Shown: positions 43,361 to 53,191, numbered from the stretch's first letter. The stretch is 64,000 nt of DNA from Flavicella sp964230805 (GCA_964230805.1 CAXRIA010000006.1:1-64000), one strand, 5' to 3'. Program-made: numbers and translations. Notes: generated by a model not told the origin, from the sequence alone.

Positions 43361-43674
43361 AATCTTTAAAAAAAATTCGAAACAACAAATTTTTTAAATT
43401 TTTCACCAACCGGTATGTAATCATTGTTTTGATATTTACTATTTGGATGCTGTTTTTTGATGAAAACTCTTTTGTAAATCACCGAGAGTTTAACAAAGAA
43501 ATCAAAGAATTAGAGAATTCCATAGAATTTTACCAAACTGAAATCGAACGGAACAAAAAAATGATTGAAACTTTGGAAGACTCGAATCGCTTAGAAAAGT
43601 TTGCACGCGAGAAATTTTTTATGAAAAAGGAAAACGAAACTCTTTTTCTGATCGAATACGACACCCTCCGCTAA
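43357..43674 (+). CDS. septum formation initiator (FtsB/DivIC family)
   Basis: 105 residues: short basic cytoplasmic tail, one membrane segment (about 20-36, YVIIVLIFTIWMLFF), then a periplasmic coiled coil (about 45-75) and a short end (LEKFAREKFFMKKENETLFLI). This is the FtsB/DivIC layout, part of the FtsQLB division complex. Its ATG overlaps the udk stop codon by four bases (ATGA), a pairing typical of Bacteroidota. Confidence 0.87.
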   Translation: MKSLKKIRNNKFFKFFTNRYVIIVLIFTIWMLFFDENSFVNHREFNKEIKELENSIEFYQTEIERNKKMIETLEDSNRLEKFAREKFFMKKENETLFLIEYDTLR

Positions 43675-43695
43675 TTCAAAAAACTAATTTTTATT

Positions 43696-44661
43696 TCAAA
43701 CAGAAAAAGGTCTTTTACCTCCGAAAAAATGGCTGGTTAAAAATCCAAAACCATATCCAAAAAACTGAATGGTCGTACTCAAAAGACTTAATGTTCCCAC
43801 AATCAAACTTTTATTTTGAGAACTTGCGTGAAGAAAAATAAGGGCGTAATAGGCTCCGTACAACAAGATTCCCGACCAAAGCCCCATCACCACAGCGCAA
43901 ATCGATGATAAAAAACCAAGAACAAACACACACGGAAACCAATAGGTCCATCTGGCCGTATGAGGAAAACGTTTGTTTAACAAAGGGCGTGCTTTTCCAA
44001 AAGCGAGGGTTTGTTTGTAAAATTGACCAAAGGTACTACGTCTTTTGTGGTATACAAATGCCGTTTCAATAAGTTGGGTTTCCAAACCATTTTCCCACAA
44101 TCGGAAGGTCAAATCAATATCCTCTCCAATTTTCAAATCAGAAAAACCCTGGGTGCTGTCAAATGCTTTTTTGGACAAACCTAGATTAAAGCTTCTCGGT
44201 TGAAATTTTCCTACGGATCGCTTCTTCCCTCGAATACCTCCTGTGGTCAAAAAAGCCGTCATTGAATAATTGATCGCTTTTTGTAGGTGGGTAAAATTAT
44301 CGTGAGCGGCATCAGGACCTCCGTAAGCGTCTGTATAATTCTCTTTTAAGACTTTATCTACTGAAATCAAATAATTTGGTGGAATGATACAATCCGAATC
44401 AAAAACCACAAAATAATCCCCTTTTGCACGTTTCATTCCGTAATTTCTACTCCGACCCGCACCTTTATTTTCTGTTAAAAAATATTGAATGTCAAGTTTT
44501 TCTTCGAAGTTTGCAACAACATCACGACAAGTATTTGGAGAGCCATCTTCAACGATGATCACTTCAAAGGAAATGTTTCCTTCGAGCTGTGTCAAGCTTT
44601 CCAACAATTCCTCCACTTCCAAAGGTCTGTTGTATACTGGTATGATAATAGAATACGTCAT
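43696..44661 (-). CDS. family 2 glycosyltransferase, membrane-bound
   Basis: 321 residues. N-terminal GT-A fold: YSIIIPVYNRP, IIVEDGSPN and the metal-binding DSD (VVFDSDCIIPP); IGEDIDLTFRLWENG and the following YHKRRSTFGQFYKQ are acceptor-side motifs (ED and R-x-x-x-Y-like). Two to three hydrophobic segments end the protein. It transfers a sugar onto a cell-surface glycan or lipid; donor and acceptor unknown. Convergent with ftsB; separated from fabI by a terminator. Confidence 0.87.
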   Translation of the reverse strand: MTYSIIIPVYNRPLEVEELLESLTQLEGNISFEVIIVEDGSPNTCRDVVANFEEKLDIQYFLTENKGAGRSRNYGMKRAKGDYFVVFDSDCIIPPNYLISVDKVLKENYTDAYGGPDAAHDNFTHLQKAINYSMTAFLTTGGIRGKKRSVGKFQPRSFNLGLSKKAFDSTQGFSDLKIGEDIDLTFRLWENGLETQLIETAFVYHKRRSTFGQFYKQTLAFGKARPLLNKRFPHTARWTYWFPCVFVLGFLSSICAVVMGLWSGILLYGAYYALIFLHASSQNKSLIVGTLSLLSTTIQFFGYGFGFLTSHFFGGKRPFSV

Positions 44662-44720
44662 TCAACAAATAAAGCCAAAGATAACAAGCTTCTTTCGAAT
44701 TCTAAGAAGATCTCAAACAA

Positions 44721-44754
44721 AAAAAGCAAGCTTTTGAAAGCTTGCTTTTTTTTT
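44721..44754. terminator. terminator of fabI
   Basis: 14-bp perfect hairpin AAAAAGCAAGCTTT / AAAGCTTGCTTTTT with a 2-base loop and A/T runs on both sides, 20 bases after the fabI stop. Confidence 0.9.
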
Positions 44755-44772
44755 GAATTGTGTCGCATTTAT

Positions 44773-45591
44773 TTATTCCTCGTCATTGACGAATTTTTCC
44801 ATCACGCCATCACTCACTCCCATATTTGAGAAACCTCCATCGTGGAAAAGATTTTGCAAGGTTACTTTTTTCGTCAAGTCCGAAAATAGAGAAATGGTAT
44901 AATCTGCACATTCTGCGGCAGTCGCATTCCCTAAAGCTGACATTTTCTCCGCATAATTGATAAATCCATCAAAACCTTTCACTCCATTTCCGGCAGTGGT
45001 TGGTGTTGGCGATTGTGAAATTGTATTCACACGAACTTTGTGATCTCTTCCAAAGAAATAACCAAAACTACGTGCAATGGATTCCAAATAGGCTTTGTTG
45101 TCCGCCATATCATTGTAATCTGGGAAAACGCGTTGCGCTGCCATGTAGGTCAATGCCACGATAGAACCCCATTCGTTCATTGCTTTTTTATTGTACAATA
45201 AATTCATTACTCTGTGAAATGAAAGCGCTGAAATATCAAATCCTTTGTGGGTAAAGTCATAGTTAGAATCTGTGTAATGTTTCCCTTTTCGAACATTCAA
45301 AGACATGCCAATAGAGTGCAAAACAAAGTCAATTTTACCTCCCAATATCTCCATGGATTGGTCTATCAAATTTGACAAATCTTCCATAGAAGTAGCATCT
45401 GCTGGAATCACTTGTGAACCTGTTTTTTCTGCCAATTCATTTATGGTTCCCATTCGCATCGCAATCGGCGCATTTGTAAGCACAAAAGTGGCTCCTTCTT
45501 CATGAGCACGCTCAGCAACCTTCCAAGCTATTGAATTTGAATCCAACGCTCCAAAAATGATTCCTTTTTTTCCTTTTAATAAATTATACAT
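44773..45591 (-). CDS. fabI: enoyl-[acyl-carrier-protein] reductase (NADH)
   Basis: 272 residues of the SDR superfamily. The N-terminal nucleotide-binding stretch is GALDSNSIAW; the catalytic pair is Tyr159-x6-Lys166 (YNDMADNK), the FabI spacing. It carries out the last reduction of each fatty-acid elongation cycle. Upstream on the minus strand TATATTTG (45652-45645) is the likely -7 box. Monocistronic. Confidence 0.95.
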   Translation of the reverse strand: MYNLLKGKKGIIFGALDSNSIAWKVAERAHEEGATFVLTNAPIAMRMGTINELAEKTGSQVIPADATSMEDLSNLIDQSMEILGGKIDFVLHSIGMSLNVRKGKHYTDSNYDFTHKGFDISALSFHRVMNLLYNKKAMNEWGSIVALTYMAAQRVFPDYNDMADNKAYLESIARSFGYFFGRDHKVRVNTISQSPTPTTAGNGVKGFDGFINYAEKMSALGNATAAECADYTISLFSDLTKKVTLQNLFHDGGFSNMGVSDGVMEKFVNDEE

Positions 45592-45644
45592 ACTTGTCTT
45601 AATTATAGTTTCGTTAGCTAAAATACATACTTTTGCAAAGTGGG

Positions 45645-45652
45645 CAAATATA
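45645..45652 (-). promoter_or_regulatory. -7 box of the fabI promoter
   Basis: TATATTTG on the minus strand, matching TAnnTTTG exactly; TTT about 19 bases further upstream is a weak -33. The start would lie about 45 bases before the fabI ATG. Confidence 0.5.
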
Positions 45653-45720
45653 CTATTATAGTTTAAAGTTTAAAAATTTATACCTCGAATAGTGCCCAAT
45701 CTTACTCCATAGGGCACCCA

Positions 45721-47376
45721 TCAAAAATTCAACAGCTCTTTTGCGTGTTCCAATGCAGAAGCACTCATTTGTTTCCCTCCTAAAATTTCAGCCAATTCAG
45801 CCACACGCTCTTCCGCATTCAATTTTTTCATATAGGTATGGGTAACACCTACTGCCTCTTTTTTATAAACTTTATAATGGTGACTTCCTTTCGCTGCTAT
45901 TTGGGGCAAATGCGTAATCGTGATGACCTGCATAAATTTGGCCATCTCATGCATTACCTCCGCAATTTTATTGGAAACTTCTCCAGAGACTCCTGTATCA
46001 ATTTCATCGAAAATAATGGTCGGCAACTTCAAATATTTTGACAAAATCAATTTTACTCCAAGCATAATTCTAGACATCTCTCCACCAGACGCCACTTTTT
46101 TAAGAGGCTCAAAACCAACTCCCTTGTTCGCAGAAAAAAGAAAAGAAAGTGCATCGCAACCATGACTTGTAAATGCCTCTACTTTCTCCAAACCGATTTG
46201 AAATCGAGCATTTTCCATCCCTAAATTTGACAATACGGCCTGAAGTTGCTGGGTCAATTCCGGAATGGCTTGCTTTCTTTTTTGATGTATCTTATTTGCA
46301 AGTTCTTCTAAGTTTGCTCTCAAATGTGTTATTTCTTCTTCTTTCTCCTCAAGCATTTCGGAAGCATTGTCAACTTTAGCAACCTTCTCTTCTAAAGCGT
46401 GAAGAATTGTCGAAAGTTCTATTATGGAAGTGGTTCCATGCTTTTTTTGCAAATCGTATATCAATTGCAATCTATCGTTAAAACCTTCTATTTCAGAAGG
46501 ATTGAAATCTACATCTTCATTTGCTTTTTCTAGTTCATAAATCACATCTTCCATTTCGATTTTCAAACTCTCTATTCTTTGGAAAAATGTTTCGTATTCT
46601 TCGGAATATGAGGAAATTTTTCGAAGCACACTACACAATGAGGTGAGTGAACTCTGAATTCCCACTTGCTCCGCATTTGCAAGGGCAATACTTTCTGACA
46701 ATGCGAGCTTAATTACCTCGATATTATTGAGTTTTTCTAAGGTCTGTTCTAACTGTTCTTGCTCGCCTTCTTTCAAGGATGCTTCCGAAAGTTCCGTGTA
46801 CAAATGTTTGTTGTAGGCATATTCTTGTTGGAACAACTCCTGATTTTTTTGCAAATCTTCCAATTCTTTGAGCTTCACTTTGTAACTTTGTCTTAAAACA
46901 CTGTACTCTTGAAGTAATTCGTGATTGGCTGCCAAAGCATCTAGAATCTTGAATTGATAGCTCGTTTCCGAAAGTCGTGCTGTTGTATTCTGAGAATGCA
47001 CGTCCAACAGCTGATCTTTTAATACATTCAACACTTGCAAAGTCACAGGCGTGTCGTTTACAAAGGCTCTTGATTTTCCACTTGGCAAGATCTCTCTTCT
47101 CAAAATAGTTTCTCCCTCATAATCCAAATCTTGCGACTCGAAAAAATCTTGAAGCTTATAATCTTCAATGGAAAAGGTCGCTTCAATAACGCATTTCTTA
47201 TCTGTTTTTTTTAGGCTACTCAAATCGGCTCTATTGCCCATTACCAAACCCAATGCTCCTAACAGAATTGATTTTCCTGAACCAGTTTCACCCGTGATGG
47301 TAGACAGACCGTTTGTGAAATCAACTTGAAGGGATTGAATCAATGCGTAATTCGAAATGGAAAGTGCTGTTAACAA
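45721..47376 (-). CDS. recN: DNA repair ATPase RecN
   Basis: 551 residues of the SMC-like RecN family. Walker A GETGSGKSI is at about 30-38, followed by a long coiled coil (about 150-370). The C-terminal ABC signature VASGGEMSRIMLGVK and Walker B PTIIFDEIDTGVSG complete the ATPase. It acts in double-strand break repair. The start is a TTG (47376); the following MLTALSISNYALIQSL fits family N-termini. Last gene of the bamD-rpoZ-coaBC-DUF4835-recN run. Confidence 0.93.
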   Translation of the reverse strand: MLTALSISNYALIQSLQVDFTNGLSTITGETGSGKSILLGALGLVMGNRADLSSLKKTDKKCVIEATFSIEDYKLQDFFESQDLDYEGETILRREILPSGKSRAFVNDTPVTLQVLNVLKDQLLDVHSQNTTARLSETSYQFKILDALAANHELLQEYSVLRQSYKVKLKELEDLQKNQELFQQEYAYNKHLYTELSEASLKEGEQEQLEQTLEKLNNIEVIKLALSESIALANAEQVGIQSSLTSLCSVLRKISSYSEEYETFFQRIESLKIEMEDVIYELEKANEDVDFNPSEIEGFNDRLQLIYDLQKKHGTTSIIELSTILHALEEKVAKVDNASEMLEEKEEEITHLRANLEELANKIHQKRKQAIPELTQQLQAVLSNLGMENARFQIGLEKVEAFTSHGCDALSFLFSANKGVGFEPLKKVASGGEMSRIMLGVKLILSKYLKLPTIIFDEIDTGVSGEVSNKIAEVMHEMAKFMQVITITHLPQIAAKGSHHYKVYKKEAVGVTHTYMKKLNAEERVAELAEILGGKQMSASALEHAKELLNF

Positions 47377-47483
47377 AATCTACCTATTTTAGGGTGCTTG
47401 TTTCTCTATCATTCATTGTGGATAACTCTTGGGTTCATTTTGATTTGAAAACAAACCTCCTTGCAAGTTTTCCGCTGCTAAAA

Positions 47484-48374
47484 TTAATCAATTTTTTGCC
47501 ATTTCGTCAAGTTGACTGGCGATATTCTTCGCAGTGTGGCGAGTACTTCTTTTTTGTTGTTGTATTTTCCGTCTTGGAATACATTTACAATTTCATCAGC
47601 TTTGGCGTCTAAAAAAGTTCGTATGAGCAAAGAATTTCTATTTTTCCGAAACAATTTTTCCAACGTTAAAATAGATTGTCCAATAGCCTCTTTCGCCTCA
47701 GATTCATTCGTTGAAAAAACATCCATCCCTTTTCTATGGTAAGTATATAACGCTTTTCTATACTCTTCGTGAGCCGAAGAAAGAATCTGATCAAGTAATG
47801 AAAAGCGATTGGCTTGATTGCGCTTGAGCGTCCAACCATCATCATTGCTTTGCTGTGCAAAATTTGCTACATCCATCGCTTTTTGAAAATAAGACTCCCC
47901 TCCTTTGAAAGCAAACGTGTCGGCATCTGTCCCTAAAATAGTATAGGCATAAAACGCCATCAATGAAATCAAATTGGAATCATACCCATTTGGATTGAAA
48001 TTTAAGGGCTCAAACTCGGTGTATTCAAAAGATATATTCTTGTCGTTGTAATTGAGTATTGGAGAGCTGTAGGAAGTTCCAAAAATAGGTCTTACCACAT
48101 TGACTTGAAGGGTTCCTGTAAAATTTTTGCCCGATTGTGCTGTGATAATAAAGGTCATGCCACAGCTTACTTTTTCATTTTCACTATACGTTACATCGGT
48201 CCACTTTTGTTGATTGACAAATTCGGTCAGTGCTGTTTTTAACGTTTCAAAGACCTGCTTATTTGTTCGTGCAATTTGATTCGCATTGATCTCAATTGTA
48301 CAATCCAGTTCTTGTCCCGAAACCGGATGCATCAACGTGAGAAAAAACGCAAATAAAAACAGCTGTTTAAACAT
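47484..48374 (-). CDS. secreted DUF4835 family protein
   Basis: 296 residues with a signal peptide (about 1-20, ending VSGQ). Family pattern: QELDCTIEINANQIARTNKQVFETL, WTDVTYSENEKVSCGMTFII and VVRPIFGTSYSSPILNYNDKNISFEY. It is a periplasmic protein of unknown function restricted to Bacteroidota. It overlaps coaBC by 8 bases. Its constant place between coaBC and recN in relatives suggests housekeeping. Confidence 0.88.
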   Translation of the reverse strand: MFKQLFLFAFFLTLMHPVSGQELDCTIEINANQIARTNKQVFETLKTALTEFVNQQKWTDVTYSENEKVSCGMTFIITAQSGKNFTGTLQVNVVRPIFGTSYSSPILNYNDKNISFEYTEFEPLNFNPNGYDSNLISLMAFYAYTILGTDADTFAFKGGESYFQKAMDVANFAQQSNDDGWTLKRNQANRFSLLDQILSSAHEEYRKALYTYHRKGMDVFSTNESEAKEAIGQSILTLEKLFRKNRNSLLIRTFLDAKADEIVNVFQDGKYNNKKEVLATLRRISPVNLTKWQKID

Positions 48375-49578
48375 TCAATCGTTTTAATATTTCTGAAAAG
48401 ATATCACTTGCTACGAGATCTTTGGACTTTAACGGAAATTCGATCAAATTATTTTGGGAATCAATTAATGAAATCTTATTGGTGTCTCCTGCAAATCCTG
48501 CGCCTCTATCTTCCAGCGAATTCAGGACAATCATATCGGCTTTTTTACGCGTCAATTTTCGCTTTGCATTGGCAATTGCATCATTGGTTTCTAAAGCAAA
48601 ACCAACGACAAATTGTTTCTTTTTTTTAGCACCCATCGAGGCCAAAATATCTTTTGTTGGTTTCAAATCAATACGAAATGAGGTTTCCTTTTTCTTAATT
48701 TTTTGAGTTACACATTCGACGGGAGTGTAGTCGGCAACCGCTGCGGCTGCAATAGCAATGCCCACATTTTCGTAATGCTGATGCACTGCATCATACATCT
48801 CAGCTGCACTTTTCACGTCAATTCTGTCTACAAATGAGTGCTTTATTTCTTGTGCGGTAGGCCCGGTAATCAAAATTACTTCCGCTCCCAAATTGGCAGC
48901 TTCCTTCGCCAAGGCAAAGCCCATTTTTCCAGAGGAATGGTTCCCAACAAAACGAACAGGATCAATAGACTCATAGGTCGGCCCTGCTGTAATCAAAACT
49001 TTTTTACCCTTTAATGGCAATTTACTTGCTATTTCGGCCTCCATAAATGCGAGAATTTCCTCTGGTTCTGCCATACGACCTTCGCCGATGAGTCCACTCG
49101 CGAGTTCACCACTCGTTGCAGGTATTAATAGGTTGCCGAATTTTTCAAGTTTGTCAAAGTTTTCCTTGGTTGAGGGATGCTTGTACATATCTAAATCCAT
49201 AGCTGGAGCAAAAAAAACAGGACATTTCGCCGAAAGATAAGTTGCCAACAACAAGTTGTCAACCGTTCCATTCGCCATTTTTGAAAGCGTATTGGCTGTG
49301 GCAGGGGCAATGATGAAGTAATCTGCCCACAATCCTAAATCGACATGGTTATTCCATAGCTCGTTCTCTTCTTCTTTGTTGTAAAAAGTAGAATGAACCG
49401 GATTTTTAGACAGTGTAGAAAGTGTAAGGGGAGTGATAAAATCTTTAGAAGCAGGTGTCATGATTACTTTTACTTGAGCACCCGCTTTTATGAATAACCT
49501 TACCAAATGGGCTGTTTTATAGGCAGCAATTCCTGCTGTTACTCCTAAAAGAACTTTTTTGTCTTTTAAAACACCCAT
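48367..49578 (-). CDS. coaBC: bifunctional CoaBC (phosphopantothenoylcysteine synthetase/decarboxylase)
   Basis: 403 residues. The N-terminal flavin decarboxylase CoaC domain has GVTAGIAAYKTAHLVRLF and the catalytic His in WNNHVDLGLWADY, plus PAMDLDMY. The C-terminal CoaB synthetase domain starts about residue 190 (VLITAGPTYESIDPVRFVGNHSSGKMG). Together they make 4'-phosphopantetheine from phosphopantothenate, cysteine and CTP for coenzyme A. The end overlaps DUF4835 by 8 bases. Confidence 0.95.
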   Translation of the reverse strand: MGVLKDKKVLLGVTAGIAAYKTAHLVRLFIKAGAQVKVIMTPASKDFITPLTLSTLSKNPVHSTFYNKEEENELWNNHVDLGLWADYFIIAPATANTLSKMANGTVDNLLLATYLSAKCPVFFAPAMDLDMYKHPSTKENFDKLEKFGNLLIPATSGELASGLIGEGRMAEPEEILAFMEAEIASKLPLKGKKVLITAGPTYESIDPVRFVGNHSSGKMGFALAKEAANLGAEVILITGPTAQEIKHSFVDRIDVKSAAEMYDAVHQHYENVGIAIAAAAVADYTPVECVTQKIKKKETSFRIDLKPTKDILASMGAKKKKQFVVGFALETNDAIANAKRKLTRKKADMIVLNSLEDRGAGFAGDTNKISLIDSQNNLIEFPLKSKDLVASDIFSEILKRLNV

Positions 49579-49587
49579 CGAAAATTG

Positions 49588-49908
49588 CTATTGTTCGTCA
49601 GAATTTCTGAAGTACACTTTGTCATTCAACCATTCTTCTACAGCAATGGCATGAGATTTTGGAAGTTTTTCGTAAAATTTAGATACTTCAATTTGTTCTT
49701 TGTTTTCAAAAACCTCATCCAGACTATCACTGTATGTAGCAAACTCATCTAACTTTTCAATCAATTCCTTTTTAAGGTCACCATTGATTTGGGAGGCTCT
49801 TTTTGCAATAATAGAAATTGCTTCATAGATATTTCCTGTAGGTGCTTCTACTTTTGACTTGTCATACGTTACAGTTGTATCGGGAGCATTTGTGTTTTTG
49901 TAATCCAT
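49588..49908 (-). CDS. rpoZ: RNA polymerase omega subunit
   Basis: 106 residues of the Bacteroidota omega/Rpb6-like type, with NIYEAISIIAKRASQIN near residue 26, the omega signature helix, and an acidic middle. It helps RNA polymerase assembly. It lies between bamD and coaBC (9 bases before coaBC), an order seen widely in Bacteroidota. Small size and composition fit the family. Confidence 0.85.
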   Translation of the reverse strand: MDYKNTNAPDTTVTYDKSKVEAPTGNIYEAISIIAKRASQINGDLKKELIEKLDEFATYSDSLDEVFENKEQIEVSKFYEKLPKSHAIAVEEWLNDKVYFRNSDEQ

Positions 49909-49922
49909 CTTTGACTTATTTA

Positions 49923-50726
49923 TTAACTGTTTACTGTTTTTTGTTCTTGTTTGATTGCTTTGAGCAATTTCTTCGATTCATCCAAATAATTGGAATTTGG
50001 GTAATTTCTTCTCAGTTTCTCAAAAGCTTTCACTGCGGCATTCAATCGATTCTCCTTCTTCCTTAAGGTGCTTCTCATTCCCAACTCATAGGAGGCCTTA
50101 AATTTGTAAAACAAGGCTTCTTCTCTAAAAGATGTCCCCAAATATTCGGAGGTCATGTTATCAAAAGCAACAATGGCCGAATTGAAATATCCTATTTCAT
50201 AGTATTGTTTTGCAATTTCAAAAGCTTTTTTCTCCAGCTTTCGTTGCAGCTCACTAACCATAAGATTCGACTCTTCTATTCTTTTAGAATTTGGATAAGC
50301 ATCAATATATGCCTGAAATGCCGCCAATGCTTTCATTGTATCTGTTTGATCCAAACTGTATTTAGGCGAGGCTAAAAAGTAGCTCTTTGCCGCATTGAAT
50401 TCTGCTTCTTCTACCTTTGAACTTTTTGGGTAATTTTTAGCAAATCTCTCAAAATAAAAAGCAGCATTAAAATAATCTCCTGTATTAAAATAAGATTGTG
50501 CTATCATAAACTGAATCCGTTCCATTTGAGGTTTTCCTCTGTACGCAGGAACAATCATTTCAAAAAGACGCAAAGCTTTGTTGAACTTTTTAGCATCGTA
50601 CAATTGTGTTGCCATGCTATATTTTTCAGCTACGGTTCCCTTGTTGAGTACTTTGTTGTAGTCACTACAAGCCCCGAAAGCATGCATTACTAGGAGAAGT
50701 AAAATAATTTTTTTGAATTCAAGCAT
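49923..50726 (-). CDS. bamD: outer membrane assembly lipoprotein BamD
   Basis: 267 residues. Signal peptide with lipobox HAFGAC (Cys20), then five tetratricopeptide-like repeats (for example LFEMIVPAYRGKPQMERIQFMIAQSYFN and FFERFAKNYPKS). BamD feeds beta-barrel proteins to BamA in the outer membrane. Minus-strand TAATTTTG at 50738-50731 is a likely promoter element immediately upstream. First gene of the run through recN. Confidence 0.92.
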   Translation of the reverse strand: MLEFKKIILLLLVMHAFGACSDYNKVLNKGTVAEKYSMATQLYDAKKFNKALRLFEMIVPAYRGKPQMERIQFMIAQSYFNTGDYFNAAFYFERFAKNYPKSSKVEEAEFNAAKSYFLASPKYSLDQTDTMKALAAFQAYIDAYPNSKRIEESNLMVSELQRKLEKKAFEIAKQYYEIGYFNSAIVAFDNMTSEYLGTSFREEALFYKFKASYELGMRSTLRKKENRLNAAVKAFEKLRRNYPNSNYLDESKKLLKAIKQEQKTVNS

Positions 50727-50893
50727 CTTGCAAAATTAATCATTATTTATGGATTATTAAAGCGATTTTTTAAGAGCCTCATTTTGAGCAACACAAAAAA
50801 CAAAAAGCGTCAACTCTAAGAACGAGCTCATTCAAAAGTAGCTGTTCTTGTCAATCTTTGAAATAGCTTCTAATCTAAAAATTTGTTAATTCT

Positions 50894-51781
50894 CTAGCTC
50901 GAAAATTCGTTTACAAATTGCTGCATTCTTTGCTGAAGAGAAGTACTTGCTTTTACTAATGGCAATCGAACTCGAGCATCATTTTTATAAACTTCAACAA
51001 GAGGTAGTAAGGCCTTTATTCCTACTGGATTTCCTTCTTCAAATATCAAAGAAATGATGTCTAAAAACTTGTATTGCCATTCGTAAGCTTCTTTGTTTTT
51101 ACCCTGCAAGCCTAATCGAATCATCTCTGAAAATTCTTTGGGATACGCTTGACCGATCACCGATATAACTCCGGCTCCACCAGCCAAAACCATAGGCAAA
51201 GCAATTTCATCGTCTCCGGAGAGCACTAAAAAATTATCTGGAACCAATTGTAGCATTTTCATGGCTTTCACCATATCCCCTGCCGCCTCTTTGATTCCGA
51301 TAATATTTTCCGAAGTTTCGGCCAATCTGGCAACGGTTTCTGGCGCGATACTCGCTCCAGTTCTACTGGGAACATTGTATATGATTACAGGTACTGGACT
51401 TGCTTTGGCTACTTCTATGAAATGCTGGTAAATCCCTTCTTGTGTAGGTCGATTGTAATAAGGTGAAACTGAAAGTACCGCATCAAAATCGGACAAGTCG
51501 GTGTCTTGCAATTGCGCCACTATATCCGCCGTATTGTTCCCTCCAATTCCAAGAACTAAAGGCAACCTGCCATTGTTCACCTCTACAAAAGTTTTTCTTA
51601 CAAGTGCAATCTCTTCGGCGCTCAAAGTAGTGGACTCTCCTGTTGTTCCTAGTGCGACTAAATATTCTACTCCATTGTCAATTTGAAAATTGATCAAATT
51701 TTCCAAAGCCTCAAAATCAACCGTATTGTCTGATTTAAATGGAGTTGCTAAAGCTGTACCTGTGCCGAAAAATGCTTGCAT
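50894..51781 (-). CDS. dapA: 4-hydroxy-tetrahydrodipicolinate synthase
   Basis: 295 residues, TIM barrel. GTTGESTTL (about 46-54) binds pyruvate, YYNRPTQEGIYQHF and PVIIYNVPSRTG carry the triad Tyr residues, and the Schiff-base Lys is in IIGIKEAAGD. It starts the diaminopimelate/lysine branch from aspartate semialdehyde. Its ATG overlaps the stop of the DUF6913 gene by one base (TAATG). Confidence 0.96.
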   Translation of the reverse strand: MQAFFGTGTALATPFKSDNTVDFEALENLINFQIDNGVEYLVALGTTGESTTLSAEEIALVRKTFVEVNNGRLPLVLGIGGNNTADIVAQLQDTDLSDFDAVLSVSPYYNRPTQEGIYQHFIEVAKASPVPVIIYNVPSRTGASIAPETVARLAETSENIIGIKEAAGDMVKAMKMLQLVPDNFLVLSGDDEIALPMVLAGGAGVISVIGQAYPKEFSEMIRLGLQGKNKEAYEWQYKFLDIISLIFEEGNPVGIKALLPLVEVYKNDARVRLPLVKASTSLQQRMQQFVNEFSS

Positions 51782-52305
51782 TATAATTTCTTTAGTATCT
51801 TTAAATATTTTACCGCTTCATCATTCAAAACACTGATACTCCTACCGGAATCTACAATGGACAAATCGTACAACCTGTTGTCATCCGAAGAATAGCCTAT
51901 CTTGAAATATGATTGAGCACGCAAAGTTATTACTTTCAGATATAAGTTTTCTGGAATTCCATAATTTATAAACAAATCGTATTCATTTTTAACAAATTCT
52001 TGCAGGCTGTTTAATTTTAAACTTCCAGACCATCCAATACTTTTCTCAGTAAATTCGTGAGATTTGTACACTCGTTTTTTATCATACGAACAAAAAACAA
52101 AAACATAAATATCAACGTCTTTAACACCATATTTTTTTTCAATCTCTTGTACAATTTGAGTTTGATTGTATTGCGCCTCTTCTACCAAAACACCGACCTT
52201 GCTAATTTTCGTTTGCGGTATTTTTTTGTGTAAGACTGACTGCTTTGTCAATTCTTTTTCAAAATAGCGTTGAATACGCTTTTTTTTTAAGGAAAAAAAC
52301 TCCAT
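51781..52305 (-). CDS. DUF6913 family protein
   Basis: 174 residues of unknown function. Marks of the family are KIGVLVEEAQYNQTQIVQEIEK-type strands and FSEKSIGWSG, with SYFKIGYSSDDNRLYDLSI near the end. It resembles no enzyme I can name. Start: MEFFSLKKKRIQRYF at 52305; the frame is open 40 codons further upstream but overlaps the divergent DoxX-like gene. It precedes and overlaps dapA, an order common in Bacteroidota. Confidence 0.8.
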   Translation of the reverse strand: MEFFSLKKKRIQRYFEKELTKQSVLHKKIPQTKISKVGVLVEEAQYNQTQIVQEIEKKYGVKDVDIYVFVFCSYDKKRVYKSHEFTEKSIGWSGSLKLNSLQEFVKNEYDLFINYGIPENLYLKVITLRAQSYFKIGYSSDDNRLYDLSIVDSGRSISVLNDEAVKYLKILKKL

Positions 52306-52409
52306 GATTTGAAATAAATTAGGGTCGCAATTTACTTTTTTTTGACAAAAAAACCGAATTGTAAAGGCTTCCTGTTTTCTTCGACTAAGTTTTAAAAACG
52401 CCTCTAGCC

Positions 52410-52796
52410 ATGAAAAACAAGACACTCTTTTTTTTACGAATTTTAATTGCTCTAATTTTATTACAAACCTTGCGCTTCAAATTCACTGCGCACCCTGATA
52501 GTGTTTATATATTCACAAGGACTGGAATGGAGCCTTATGGAAGAATTGCTATTGGGGCTTTAGAGTTTGTTTTTGCGATTTTATTGGTTGTTCCAAAAAC
52601 AGTTTGGATGGGTTCTTTGGGAACTTTGCTAATTATGAGCGGTGCCTTGTTTTTCCATCTTACCAAACTGGGTATTGAAGTAAATGAAGATGATGGGCTT
52701 TTGTTTTACACAGCTGTTTTTACATTTTTAGCCTGCTTCCCCATTCTTTGGAAAGAGAGAAAAAAAATTCCTTTTGTAAAAACATTCTGCAACTGA
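52410..52796 (+). CDS. DoxX-like small membrane protein
   Basis: 128 residues with four hydrophobic helices (about 8-24, 45-64, 70-88, 98-115). The order and the conserved RFKFTAHPDSV loop fit the DoxX family. Function in this lineage is not known. It is divergent from the DUF6913/dapA pair with about 105 bases between starts. Confidence 0.78.
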   Translation: MKNKTLFFLRILIALILLQTLRFKFTAHPDSVYIFTRTGMEPYGRIAIGALEFVFAILLVVPKTVWMGSLGTLLIMSGALFFHLTKLGIEVNEDDGLLFYTAVFTFLACFPILWKERKKIPFVKTFCN

Positions 52797-52915
52797 TAAG
52801 ACATTTGACTCACACTCAAGTTCCTTTACCCTATTCTTAACTTTGATTTGCTTTGTTCTGCAAGACAAATACAATCTTACTTTCGAAAAAATAATTTGGT
52901 ATCCTGTCTGACCGC

Positions 52916-53191
52916 TTAAAGTAATTCGGCTGACAATCCCAATTCAAGTAATTTCAGACACTTTGGTTTGAGATCGTTATATTCCCCCGTTTTCACGGTA
53001 CATTTCCCTTTGTAATGTACCAACATGGTGCATTGTTCTGCCTGTTCTAGAGTATGTTCACAAACGGAAATCAATGACTCAATCACAAAATCGAATGTAT
53101 TGACATCATCATTGTGCAAAACAATTTCGTGCTGTGCCACTTCTTGTAGCAACACATCGATTTCTTCTTGGTAATTTTCTTTTGTACTCAT
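52916..53191 (-). CDS. clpS: ClpS adaptor protein
   Basis: 91 residues. Signature LHNDDVNTFDFVIESLISVCEHT with the ClpS substrate-binding HND loop and the KGKCTVKTG strand. It brings N-degron substrates to the ClpAP protease. Start: MSTKENYQEEID (53191). It follows prmA on the same strand, 46 bases apart, as in many Bacteroidota. Confidence 0.92.
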   Translation of the reverse strand: MSTKENYQEEIDVLLQEVAQHEIVLHNDDVNTFDFVIESLISVCEHTLEQAEQCTMLVHYKGKCTVKTGEYNDLKPKCLKLLELGLSAELL